From contig JAUXTH010000149.1 of NCBI GenBank assembly GCA_030679035.1, positions 62,001 through 126,000 of the forward strand: 64,000 nucleotides of DNA, given 5' to 3'. The DNA is from Methylobacter sp. Its GTDB lineage: Bacteria; Pseudomonadota; Gammaproteobacteria; Methylococcales; Methylomonadaceae. Below the pieces are notes generated by a model. That model was given only the letters and a program-made list of their open reading frames with translations, searched no databases and had not been told where the DNA came from. The position numbers and the translations under genes are program-made. Numbering within the stretch: the stretch's first letter is position 1; the number at the start of each line of letters is the position of its first letter. Positions 54,423-62,769 of the stretch are shown in pieces.

Positions 54423-57400
54423 TCATTCTTTTATTATCCGCCTACAGGAAAGATCCGGAAGTTGACCGAGTTCAGTCCAGAACCTGTGGGAAGCCAAGCC
54501 GTCGAACTGATAAAAATAGCGACTAAGCGTATTGGTAATTTCTGGCGTCAGATCAGTCCGCGGATCACTATTATCCATCCCAGAAATGATCTGAAGTAAT
54601 TCTTGCTGGTTATTAATATACTTAACCCCTGGCTCATCTTCAACCATAGGGGGGTATTCCGAGGCCATTACTCGCACCGAGGGTACTCCTGCAAAGAAGG
54701 ACTCAAGCGCTATGCCTGAAAAGCCGCAAATCACCAGACTAGCACTCTCTATCAACTGAGTAGTGGATTTCGATGAATCGAATTCTATTGTAAGAACAAT
54801 ATCATTGACACGTATTAATTCGTTAATCCATTCCTGACTAACGGTAGGATGCTTGGATAGCACCACCCGCCATCCCGGCAACACCTGCAAACCGGAAAAC
54901 ATTTTTAATATAGCCTCCTCATCCCCTGTTGAGGGGGCAAGCAACAGTACACGGTTCGCATTACCCTGATGAGTGATAGCCCGGCCATGTCCATACAAAC
55001 GATACAGACTATCGTATTTGAGACAGCCTATGATTCGAATTCTTTCAGCCGGATAAAACTCTGAGAGTATATCCACGTATTGTGAGCCGTGGACAAAGTA
55101 GTAATCCGGCATGGGCGAAATACAACGCGTATCGTCTGGATCTGTGTGATTGAATTCGGAAAAGCGGTGATAATACGACATCTTGTTTTTATATGCCGTG
55201 GCATGCTGAATTGATATCCAGCGATGTTGGGGCGAATGCTTACGCGATAAAAAATAGACCGATCGCATTGTTGCCAATATTTCGCCATAAGTAATTAAAG
55301 TCTTAGTGCCGCCACTATTTTCCAGCCAACGTTCACACATGGCCGCGTGGCTCAGGCTCCGCGGGAGAATAGCGAGAAAGCTTTTCTGCATTTCAAGAAG
55401 CAAAATATCAGAGAATTCTGCATGTCCAATACGTACACCCTGACGGCACAAAGGCTTGATGAATGTTTTGAATTTAAAATAATTCTTGATTAGGGATATA
55501 TGGATCTCGAAGATATCATGAAGAAAAAAATACCTATCGAGAATTTCCACATCACGCTGCAGCTTATCTGCAAAGCCATCTATTTTCCGCCACCATAACC
55601 AAGGATGAAGAAAATCGGCTTTTTTAAAATTCAAATGGATAATATAGGCTGAAATAAAGCCGTGTTTGCGGTCGTCTAAAGGCGCCTGCTCATACATCCG
55701 ATCGCAAAAACCTTCCCTATTAATCAAATTGCATTCAAAGCTATGAAACCAGACACGCTCATTACCATGCCTCGCGCCAACTGGCAAAAATCGCAGCAAC
55801 AGCCATTTACCCAGATCCTTTAGCAGATTCTTGAACATGCCAAAATAAACACTAACATCGGAACAGGGTTCGATGTGGTTGCCCGGCAAACCGCGCAACC
55901 TGTCATGCAACTCCTTGTACCAGGCATAATCAAAATACATATCCTTGACAATCAAGTTGCTCGCCCACCATAGAGGAAAGCCGCGCCATTGTAGTTCGTT
56001 CTTGATACCTGAACGATCTGCCCACAGTGCCGCCCAACTGGTATAAAGCTCACGAGTTTGCTCCCATGACCACTCGGCGTGTTGACATTCTGTGCCGAAT
56101 AACAGCGCTCGATCATCTATCACTGAACCCTCCGGGCGCATAAGCAATTCATACAACTCATCCGGGGTGCGCGCCACCCCACCCTCGGCAATGACGACTG
56201 CTGAAGCAATTTGCTCCGCACTATAACCATTGGCGACCGGCTCATAGATATAATAAGGGATGCCATGATAAGCCGCCTCGCCAATTCCCGAGCTAATCCC
56301 TCCGATAACCCTATGTGCAAAAGCCACGTGATCGGAAAAGCGGCCCTCCAGAATGGTCACCCTATCGGTATAGCCAGCGTTCTCCAGCACGAGTAAAAGC
56401 CACTCTTTTTCTGTGTGATGCTTAATCTTGATTGCCAGCCTTTCCAGGCCCGCATCCATCGCGGCCTTCAACGCTTCCAGCAATGTATTGGGCCGTGAAC
56501 CATAGCGCCCGTTGATACTAAGATCATACGGAACCCAAGTCATGATGATCGCATCAAAACACTTCTCTACCTTTTCATGCAAAATATGCGCATCAAGGAT
56601 GGGCGGGAAAACAGTTACAACCTCTTGTGCCTCCGACTTATTTTTCAACAGCCGATGCTGGTGCTGGCAACCTACGGCATAAATACGGTCGAATATCACC
56701 GATCCCACGGAGGTATTGCCTATACGTTTGGTCACATCGAATACGAGATAACCATCAACCAACCAGGAAACCTTAATACCCCTGGCTCGCGCAATATAGG
56801 CTGCAATCAAATAGGGCTCATAAAACTCCGAACCCACCACTAACTCATTAGGACGATAAGAGTCCAGCATATCCTGATAAGTGGCTACAGTCCTGACAAA
56901 ATAATCACGGTAAAGCTGATATCGATGGTTCATGAACCCAGACAGAAGTTCTATCAACTCACCATCCCAACATACATCTATGCGCTGCAAAACCTCGGCT
57001 AACCAATGTGGTTCGAACATGGCACAAAAGTCCGATGGCACACTTCGCTCAGCTTCCAATAGATACCTGCGCGGCAGTGTGCGCGAGTACACCCCCTTCC
57101 ACGGCTTACGCGAGTTAACACTAAGCCACCAATTCTGTCGGGTGGCAAAATGTAACAAGCTCCAATCGCTTAACGCTAACGTTTTATTGCTTAGCAATCT
57201 CAGAAACGGCGTCTGCAGGTTCCGCAGGAGATTTGCACGAGAATCAACCGGCGGCATAACCAGGGGGCGATCAGATAAACTACAAAGTGGAACTGGAGCA
57301 CCCTGTCGATGCCCTGGGTCATAAATCTGAACGCGATGCCCAAATTTTTTTGCAATATTCAGAAATATTGCGGACTCATTGCAGGAGACATGAACACAGC

Positions 57401-57731
57401 CATAGTGCTCACACCAATACTTAAGCGCAAAGTATTCCCGACAAATACCCGCAATATTAATCCACACTCCAACCGAGAATGCGTCTGCAATTGACACTTG
57501 ATCAATGACACAAAGATCCCTGCCTTCCTCGTCCCTGTGCCAGTTAAAACTAAGGAAATTGATCGCGTCATCAACGGAGTCGGCATCATTGCTGTAATTG
57601 AAAAAGCAGGGGGCGGCCTCGTCCAGCAGCAGTGGAAGATAGTCCTCATGAGCGATGATCTGTGCATCCGAGCCATGATGTTGACGAACCCAGTCAAGGT
57701 CATCACGATGGTTAAGAAGAAATGTTTTCAA
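54423..57731 (-). CDS. 1102-residue tandem surface-carbohydrate transferase
   Basis: A very large protein starting at a TTG (57731) with no nearby ATG. Each half ends in a similar GT-B/CDP-glycerol-transferase-like domain: residues about 390-520 hold IKIKHHTEKEWLLLVLENAGY, ISSGIGEAAYHGIPYYIYEP, and residues about 955-1080 hold LLLAPSTGDEEAIL, VVLSKHPTVSQEW, ICGFSGIALESFFAGVPSVRV. Both repeat the SG(I)xxEAxxxGxP pattern of CPS/Kdo/glycerophosphate transferases. It may carry two glycosyltransferase activities, possibly for the ulosonate made next door. Sugar and acceptor are unknown. Confidence 0.7.
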   Translation of the reverse strand: MKTFLLNHRDDLDWVRQHHGSDAQIIAHEDYLPLLLDEAAPCFFNYSNDADSVDDAINFLSFNWHRDEEGRDLCVIDQVSIADAFSVGVWINIAGICREYFALKYWCEHYGCVHVSCNESAIFLNIAKKFGHRVQIYDPGHRQGAPVPLCSLSDRPLVMPPVDSRANLLRNLQTPFLRLLSNKTLALSDWSLLHFATRQNWWLSVNSRKPWKGVYSRTLPRRYLLEAERSVPSDFCAMFEPHWLAEVLQRIDVCWDGELIELLSGFMNHRYQLYRDYFVRTVATYQDMLDSYRPNELVVGSEFYEPYLIAAYIARARGIKVSWLVDGYLVFDVTKRIGNTSVGSVIFDRIYAVGCQHQHRLLKNKSEAQEVVTVFPPILDAHILHEKVEKCFDAIIMTWVPYDLSINGRYGSRPNTLLEALKAAMDAGLERLAIKIKHHTEKEWLLLVLENAGYTDRVTILEGRFSDHVAFAHRVIGGISSGIGEAAYHGIPYYIYEPVANGYSAEQIASAVVIAEGGVARTPDELYELLMRPEGSVIDDRALLFGTECQHAEWSWEQTRELYTSWAALWADRSGIKNELQWRGFPLWWASNLIVKDMYFDYAWYKELHDRLRGLPGNHIEPCSDVSVYFGMFKNLLKDLGKWLLLRFLPVGARHGNERVWFHSFECNLINREGFCDRMYEQAPLDDRKHGFISAYIIHLNFKKADFLHPWLWWRKIDGFADKLQRDVEILDRYFFLHDIFEIHISLIKNYFKFKTFIKPLCRQGVRIGHAEFSDILLLEMQKSFLAILPRSLSHAAMCERWLENSGGTKTLITYGEILATMRSVYFLSRKHSPQHRWISIQHATAYKNKMSYYHRFSEFNHTDPDDTRCISPMPDYYFVHGSQYVDILSEFYPAERIRIIGCLKYDSLYRLYGHGRAITHQGNANRVLLLAPSTGDEEAILKMFSGLQVLPGWRVVLSKHPTVSQEWINELIRVNDIVLTIEFDSSKSTTQLIESASLVICGFSGIALESFFAGVPSVRVMASEYPPMVEDEPGVKYINNQQELLQIISGMDNSDPRTDLTPEITNTLSRYFYQFDGLASHRFWTELGQLPDLSCRRIIKE

Positions 57732-57861
57732 AAAAGTTAACTACGAAATGAAATGATGGCTGACAAGATCACATGCTTCTAAGGTATTGGGTACCAAGTT
57801 TGTGAACAAAAAGGAAATCATGGAGGCGCAGTGAATCAGGGCCATAGATCAAGAAACCCGG

Positions 57862-57886
57862 CTCCTTCCCTTAAGTTCGAAAGGAG
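57862..57886 (-). terminator. weak hairpin just after a methyltransferase stop
   Basis: CTCCTT and AAGGAG form a 6-base stem with a 13-base loop, three bases beyond the stop codon of the gene at 57889. On the minus strand only a short T-run (TTT) follows, so terminator function is doubtful. Confidence 0.25.
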
Positions 57887-57888
57887 TT

Positions 57889-58764
57889 TTATTCCACCAA
57901 CCAAGACTCGGACCATTTCGAAATAAAAATAAAATTCCCCCCCGGGCAGATTTTTAACGCTAATTTTTTATGGAAAATCAAACGTACAAACCAAGTCATG
58001 GCGATAGAGAGAAAATAGACAATTTTACTCAAAAGTTTTTTAGGTATACATTTCCTGGGAAATAAATAATTCAGCCGGGTCGCATAGTATTGAGCTTCAA
58101 TGGGTGCAAAGCCATTATGGGTTATAAATTCATTGACGCTATTCACGTCGAATTCGCGTAAATGCCCATTCGGGTGATTAATGGAAGGATAAATTTTCCT
58201 GGGGTAAATATAATTTTCCAGTAGGTTATTTTCAATGGGGAGCTTTACTAAAAACAACTCTCCGATCGGGGACAGCGTTTTTAAAAAATGCTTTACATTG
58301 GGAATATGCTCGAGTAAATCAACCAGAACTACTAGGTCAAATTTCTTTGGATAGAGCTGCTGAATTTCCTTGACTGTGGTTTCAATATCGAGGGTTGTTG
58401 ATTGATGAAAATGGATATTATTGGTAGCAAAATTCAAATTCGCATAATCGATTGCTGATTTAGAAAAATCAACTCCAAGACCATATTCGATAGTTAATTG
58501 TTTATTTAAGGCATCGAGATTTCCACCAAAACCGCAACCTATTTCAAGGACTGTCTTTATTTCTTGCCCTTTTAATAATTCTGAACAGAAAAATATTTTT
58601 TCCTTACTCACTTCAAGATCAAACAGGATGTCTGATAATTCCTTATTTGACCAGCTGCTATAAAATGTTTCCAACTCTTGTTTTTCCATAAGAACGCCTC
58701 TATAAATCTCGTTTTTCGACAAGTGATCTTGCCCTTTGTATTCCATATCTCTTAACTCGCTCAT
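57889..58764 (-). CDS. class I SAM-dependent methyltransferase (Methyltransf_23-like)
   Basis: Up to 291 residues. VLEIGCGFGGNLDALNKQL is motif I, LGVDFSKSAIDYA motif II and LVVLVDLLEHIPN motif III-IV. The C-terminus has two hydrophobic stretches. An internal ATG at 58689 with an AGGCG site is an alternative start, since the conserved part begins there. The gene is clearly more AT-rich than its right-hand neighbours, pointing to separate acquisition. Confidence 0.82.
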   Translation of the reverse strand: MSELRDMEYKGQDHLSKNEIYRGVLMEKQELETFYSSWSNKELSDILFDLEVSKEKIFFCSELLKGQEIKTVLEIGCGFGGNLDALNKQLTIEYGLGVDFSKSAIDYANLNFATNNIHFHQSTTLDIETTVKEIQQLYPKKFDLVVLVDLLEHIPNVKHFLKTLSPIGELFLVKLPIENNLLENYIYPRKIYPSINHPNGHLREFDVNSVNEFITHNGFAPIEAQYYATRLNYLFPRKCIPKKLLSKIVYFLSIAMTWFVRLIFHKKLALKICPGGNFIFISKWSESWLVE

Positions 58765-58969
58765 TATGCGAGTATCCTTCAGCTGTGCCGCAAGCCACTT
58801 TTAACCCAGTTTCTTCCCAATTAGTTAATAAAGCATCATTAGATCAATCATTATTAGTGGTCGTGGTAATTATGCCCAAAGCAAGCTGATTATGCTTACT
58901 TATTAAATGACTCATTAGAAATAGACGGCGCTTGCTTGCCTCTAGATCCAAATGGGAAAGAAACTGCAA

Positions 58970-59214
58970 TTACATCAAATGCTTTAGGGAACCTCTATAA
59001 TTCCAATTAAAACCGTCATACTGTGAATGGTATTGAATTTTTTTAGAAATCTGTGCAATTGACGTCAATCCTTTCTTCAAAGCACTCCTTTCTGAAGGAT
59101 TTACCCTTAAAACCTTCCCTGTAATTGTCCATTGATCTTCTCCATTAATTACCACCGGCAATCGGCGCCCCGTTGGGGGCTCCTTAGAGACATTGACTCG
59201 CCATGGCGCAATGC
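58970..59214 (-). other. orphan coding-like stretch, unidentified tail
   Basis: On the minus strand an open frame without a good start runs from within the end of the methyltransferase gene to a stop at 58970. It encodes IAPWRVNVSKEPPTGRR, then VVINGEDQWTITGKVLRVN and a basic C-terminus. Composition looks coding, but I do not recognise a family. It may be a small gene using a TTG at 59161 (63 residues) or the 3' end of a lost gene. Between 58765 and 58969 nothing was found. Confidence 0.4.
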
Positions 59215-60165
59215 CTAGCCAAGAATTTTTGAGGCAACCACCCCGTGTTCAGCTCTTAGTAGTGGAATACCTCGCAGAACTGGATAAACCAATCCTGAAC
59301 TCTCACTCACAAATACGTCTCCCAGATCACTCATCGGTGTATGCGTAAGTGGGCAAAGCCAAGCTGGAGCCACGCCTTCTTGAGTGACTCCACTTTTTTC
59401 AATCAGAATCAGGCCGCTAGGATTAAGGGGGTTGCTTATGTGATCGAGCAGGCGGTAGTCATTAACTTTCGCGCCTAAGCGCTCAGCCGTTTCCTTGAGT
59501 CCACGAACATAGCCATGGCTACGCATGCGGGATTGCGCATTCTCGTTTGCCAATTCGTAAATCGGTTCGACCAATACCACGGCGCGGCGCGCGACACGCA
59601 TTAATTCTCGAATAGCATCCTCTTCGCGCCCGCCATTCGGTTCTATCGAGTGCGAGGTATAAACGACATCCACGCTCTCATCCTCTAAAGGGATATCAAA
59701 AAGATCTGCCACGAAAAGTCGCGCAGAAACTTCTTTTTCTGCAAGCCAGCCCTGTCCCTCCGTGCAACGCGACCAACTAATATCTAATCCCAATGCATGA
59801 CTGGGTGTGTTGGTTAAACGTTGCACTACTCCGGCAAGCGTCGTTGCTTCGCCACAGCCCACTTCAAGAAGTGTCCCCCCGTTGGTAAGTAAGGGGTCAA
59901 GAATTTCAGCCAACTGCGCACACCAGCGCGAATTCGCTTCCGGGTTTTCACGTACACCCGCAACATAAGAACCCGCCTGAAGATCATAGGCAATTAGCGT
60001 AGCAACAACCGAATTATTACCAATAGTACCGGCCATTTGACGAGCGTATTCCATGGCATTTTCACCACGGGCATAAGCAGCACGCATACCTAAAATCAAA
60101 TGGCGCAGTTCGTCGGAATTGGATCGAAGCGTATTATCAGATTCTGCATTCATTGATTTATTCAT
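59215..60165 (-). CDS. SAM-dependent methyltransferase with C-terminal zinc-ribbon-like domain
   Basis: 316 residues. GGTLLEVGCGEATTLAGVVQRL is motif I, GLDISWSRCTEG motif II, SVDVVYTSHSIEPNGGREEDAIRELMRVARRAVVLVEP motifs III-IV. The C-terminal WLCPLTHTPM...SGLVYPVLRGIPLL resembles a Trm112-like segment with only one clear cysteine left. It lies 26 bases after pseI and probably modifies the nonulosonate or its glycan. Confidence 0.82.
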   Translation of the reverse strand: MNKSMNAESDNTLRSNSDELRHLILGMRAAYARGENAMEYARQMAGTIGNNSVVATLIAYDLQAGSYVAGVRENPEANSRWCAQLAEILDPLLTNGGTLLEVGCGEATTLAGVVQRLTNTPSHALGLDISWSRCTEGQGWLAEKEVSARLFVADLFDIPLEDESVDVVYTSHSIEPNGGREEDAIRELMRVARRAVVLVEPIYELANENAQSRMRSHGYVRGLKETAERLGAKVNDYRLLDHISNPLNPSGLILIEKSGVTQEGVAPAWLCPLTHTPMSDLGDVFVSESSGLVYPVLRGIPLLRAEHGVVASKILG

Positions 60166-60191
60166 AGGATATTTTTCAATACAGTTTTAAC

Positions 60192-61247
60192 TCACACCAC
60201 TAAATGCCAGTCCAATGCCGTCCCGCGTTTCACATCCCGCTTCACGGTTTTGCCTATCATATGTTCCAAATATTTTGTCGGCAAACCCAGCCCCGGCCGA
60301 ATTGCCCGTAGATTGTCTTTGGTCAAAAAATCACCGGCCTTCATATCTTGCACCACATACAGCGAGCGGCGGAATTGCATGGATTTTTTCTCAGCTTCGG
60401 AAGGGCCATAGCTCACCTGCCCCAATGCCTGCCAGGCGCGTTCCGTTTCCACCACCAGCTGTTCCATCTCAGCGGGCTCCATGGAAAATGTGCTATCCAC
60501 GCCGCCCTCGGCGCGACTGAGGGTGAAGTGCTTTTCGATAACAGAGGCGCCCAATGCCACACTGGCTACCGACACACCGATACCCATGGTGTGGTCGGAA
60601 AGACCCACTTCGCAGCCGAACAGTTCACGCAGGTGTGGAATGGTCAGAATATTGGTGTTCGCCGCCGTGGCGGGGTAAGTGCTGGTGCACTTGAGCAAAA
60701 TCAAATCCTTGCAGCCCGCTTCGCGAGCGGCACGCACAGTTTCGTCCAGCTCGGCTACCGTGGCCATGCCAGTGGAAATAATCAGCGGCTTGCCTGTAGC
60801 CGCCACGCGACGGATCAACGGCAGGTCGGTGTTCTCAAATGAGGCGATTTTGTAGCACGATACATCGAGACTTTCAAGAAAGTCCACTGCGGTGTCGTCA
60901 AATGGAGTACTGAATGGAATGATGCCCAATTCACGCGCCCTATCAAAAATCGGCTTATGCCATTCCCACGGGGTATAAGCTTCGCCGTAAAGTTTGTAAA
61001 GAGACGTGCCCGCCCACAAACTATTTGGATCGCTGATATGAAACTCACGCTCATCCAAATCAATCGTCATGGTGTCGGGCGTGTAGGTTTGGATTTTTAG
61101 CGCATGGGCGCCCGTCTTAGCCGCCGCCTCGACAATTTCAAGTGCTCGTTGCAGCGACTGGTTATGATTGCCGGACATTTCGGCGATGATAAAAGGAGTG
61201 TATCCTCGACCGATTGGCCGGTCAGCAATTTTGAATGCTTCACTCAT
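60192..61247 (-). CDS. pseI: pseudaminic acid synthase
   Basis: 351 residues from ATG 61247. A TTG at 61253 overlapping the previous stop is the alternative. PFIIAEMSGNHNQSLQRALEIVEAA, ALKIQTYTPDTMTID, CYKIASFENTDLPLI, STGMATVAELDE, LSDHTMG and EKHFTLSR follow the NeuB family in its PseI form, with the C-terminal SAF antifreeze-like domain (FRRSLYVVQDMKAGD, AIRPGLGLPTKY). It condenses the 6-deoxy-AltdiNAc product of PseG with phosphoenolpyruvate to give pseudaminic acid. Confidence 0.94.
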   Translation of the reverse strand: MSEAFKIADRPIGRGYTPFIIAEMSGNHNQSLQRALEIVEAAAKTGAHALKIQTYTPDTMTIDLDEREFHISDPNSLWAGTSLYKLYGEAYTPWEWHKPIFDRARELGIIPFSTPFDDTAVDFLESLDVSCYKIASFENTDLPLIRRVAATGKPLIISTGMATVAELDETVRAAREAGCKDLILLKCTSTYPATAANTNILTIPHLRELFGCEVGLSDHTMGIGVSVASVALGASVIEKHFTLSRAEGGVDSTFSMEPAEMEQLVVETERAWQALGQVSYGPSEAEKKSMQFRRSLYVVQDMKAGDFLTKDNLRAIRPGLGLPTKYLEHMIGKTVKRDVKRGTALDWHLVV

Positions 61248-61249
61248 TT

Positions 61250-62758
61250 TCAATATAATCTCTTTGAGTAAGAAATGGACTCAACTTGATAGCCTGCACT
61301 AACAAATAATCTTTGTGATCGCTCATTCGCCCTGAGTACATCAGCACGAATTTTACGAATATCTGGGTAATTGGCTGCAAGCCATTGCTCGGCGCTTTGC
61401 AGTAGACTCGATCCCTGCCCGGAGGACGCTACATCAGGAACAAGGTATATTGAAACTTCCGCCTCATCATTTAGCATATCGAAGCGAACCACTCCAACGG
61501 GCGATTCCGCACGCCATCCAATAAGCAGCATTTTCTCAGAATCAGCTGACACAGAAGCAAACCATCTTTGATGGACGGCCCAGTCGATTAAATTAGCATT
61601 GCGCGAAACCGCCCTGATACTTGAGTGATTGCGCCATTGAAATAATTTCTCTGAATCGTCAGGTCTGGCAGCCCTAATCTCGATGTCAGTGCAACCCATG
61701 CTTGCGATAACACGCGACATACCCCGACCATCGACTACTTGCATGCTATTGCGGGAAATCAACTGTCTTAGATAACTATTCTCGATCAGTGCGTTAGTAT
61801 GCCGTTGGATCGCTTGATCCAAATCATCATTAAGTTCTGGGAAACACAACAAACCCTCTAATGCGGCATCTGCAACCTGCCTTTGCTGATTATCCGCCGT
61901 ACAAATAGCTAAAGTAGGCAGCCCCAGACAACAACGCTCCCAAGTCGCTACTCCACCTGCGCCTATCGCAAGATCGGCAGCTTGCATCATCTCCGCCATC
62001 TTGTCAGTTTGTACATGGCAAACAAATTCATACTGAGCACATGCCGCTTTGATTTGCTCACGACAAGGATGCTGTGCGCCCACCACCACATCAACATGCA
62101 GACCAGAAACGTTAATCTTGGACAACGCCTCAACTGCATGCCCAGTGTAGTTATCGGTATCTACGCCACCCAAAAACACTAATACGCGTTTGACTGATCC
62201 GCTACGCGGCTTAATCTGTTTATGCAACTGCCGGAATTCGTCGCGCAACAAGGCATAGCGCGGGCCAAGCAATAACTGGCAATGTGCCGACACTTTGTCG
62301 GCGTAGCGAGTCTGCATATCCGAGTAAAAATTCTGATCCAGCAACATATCGCAATCGTGTTGACGGTCTGCGATGTCGTCGATGACCAGAACCTTCTTGG
62401 CTGCTTGTCGGAGCATAGACTCCCAACGGGAATCCAGCGCATAGTGATCGACAACGATCCAATCCCAAGTTCGATCTGACAGCGCCTGAATGGTAGTTTG
62501 CGCATCTTGTATTTGACTGACTCCCAGCCAATGCGAATGCGCCAAATCATCCAAGGACGACGCACTTGCATTGTTATCCAGCGACGCGAATTCCATGCCT
62601 TTTGCTGCCAGCATGTCACGAAAATGCATGGGCAATTCGCGGCAGACAAAACGAATCTGCGCACCACGCAGCTTTAATCCATCCGCCAAGGTCAGGCAGC
62701 GCATGAAATGACCTGTGCCTATTTGAGCTGAAGCATCAACACGAATAGCAATTTTCAT
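61250..62758 (-). CDS. pseG: PseG-PseH fusion: UDP-diacetamido-trideoxyaltrose hydrolase/N-acetyltransferase
   Basis: 502 residues from ATG 62758. The longer TTG frame overlaps the upstream stop. Residues 1-350 are PseG: MKIAIRVDASAQIGTGHFMRCLTLADGL, VVDHYALDSRWE, VLVFLGGVDTDN and the GAGGVATWERCCLGLPTL site. Residues about 355-502 are a GNAT domain (RAARPDDSEKLFQWRN, DWAVHQRWFAS, VASSGQGSSLLQSAEQW), the PseH-type acetyltransferase. One polypeptide thus carries two consecutive steps of the pseudaminic acid route: N-acetylation, then removal of UDP. Confidence 0.93.
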   Translation of the reverse strand: MKIAIRVDASAQIGTGHFMRCLTLADGLKLRGAQIRFVCRELPMHFRDMLAAKGMEFASLDNNASASSLDDLAHSHWLGVSQIQDAQTTIQALSDRTWDWIVVDHYALDSRWESMLRQAAKKVLVIDDIADRQHDCDMLLDQNFYSDMQTRYADKVSAHCQLLLGPRYALLRDEFRQLHKQIKPRSGSVKRVLVFLGGVDTDNYTGHAVEALSKINVSGLHVDVVVGAQHPCREQIKAACAQYEFVCHVQTDKMAEMMQAADLAIGAGGVATWERCCLGLPTLAICTADNQQRQVADAALEGLLCFPELNDDLDQAIQRHTNALIENSYLRQLISRNSMQVVDGRGMSRVIASMGCTDIEIRAARPDDSEKLFQWRNHSSIRAVSRNANLIDWAVHQRWFASVSADSEKMLLIGWRAESPVGVVRFDMLNDEAEVSIYLVPDVASSGQGSSLLQSAEQWLAANYPDIRKIRADVLRANERSQRLFVSAGYQVESISYSKRLY

Positions 62759-62769
62759 TTCTATTTTGC

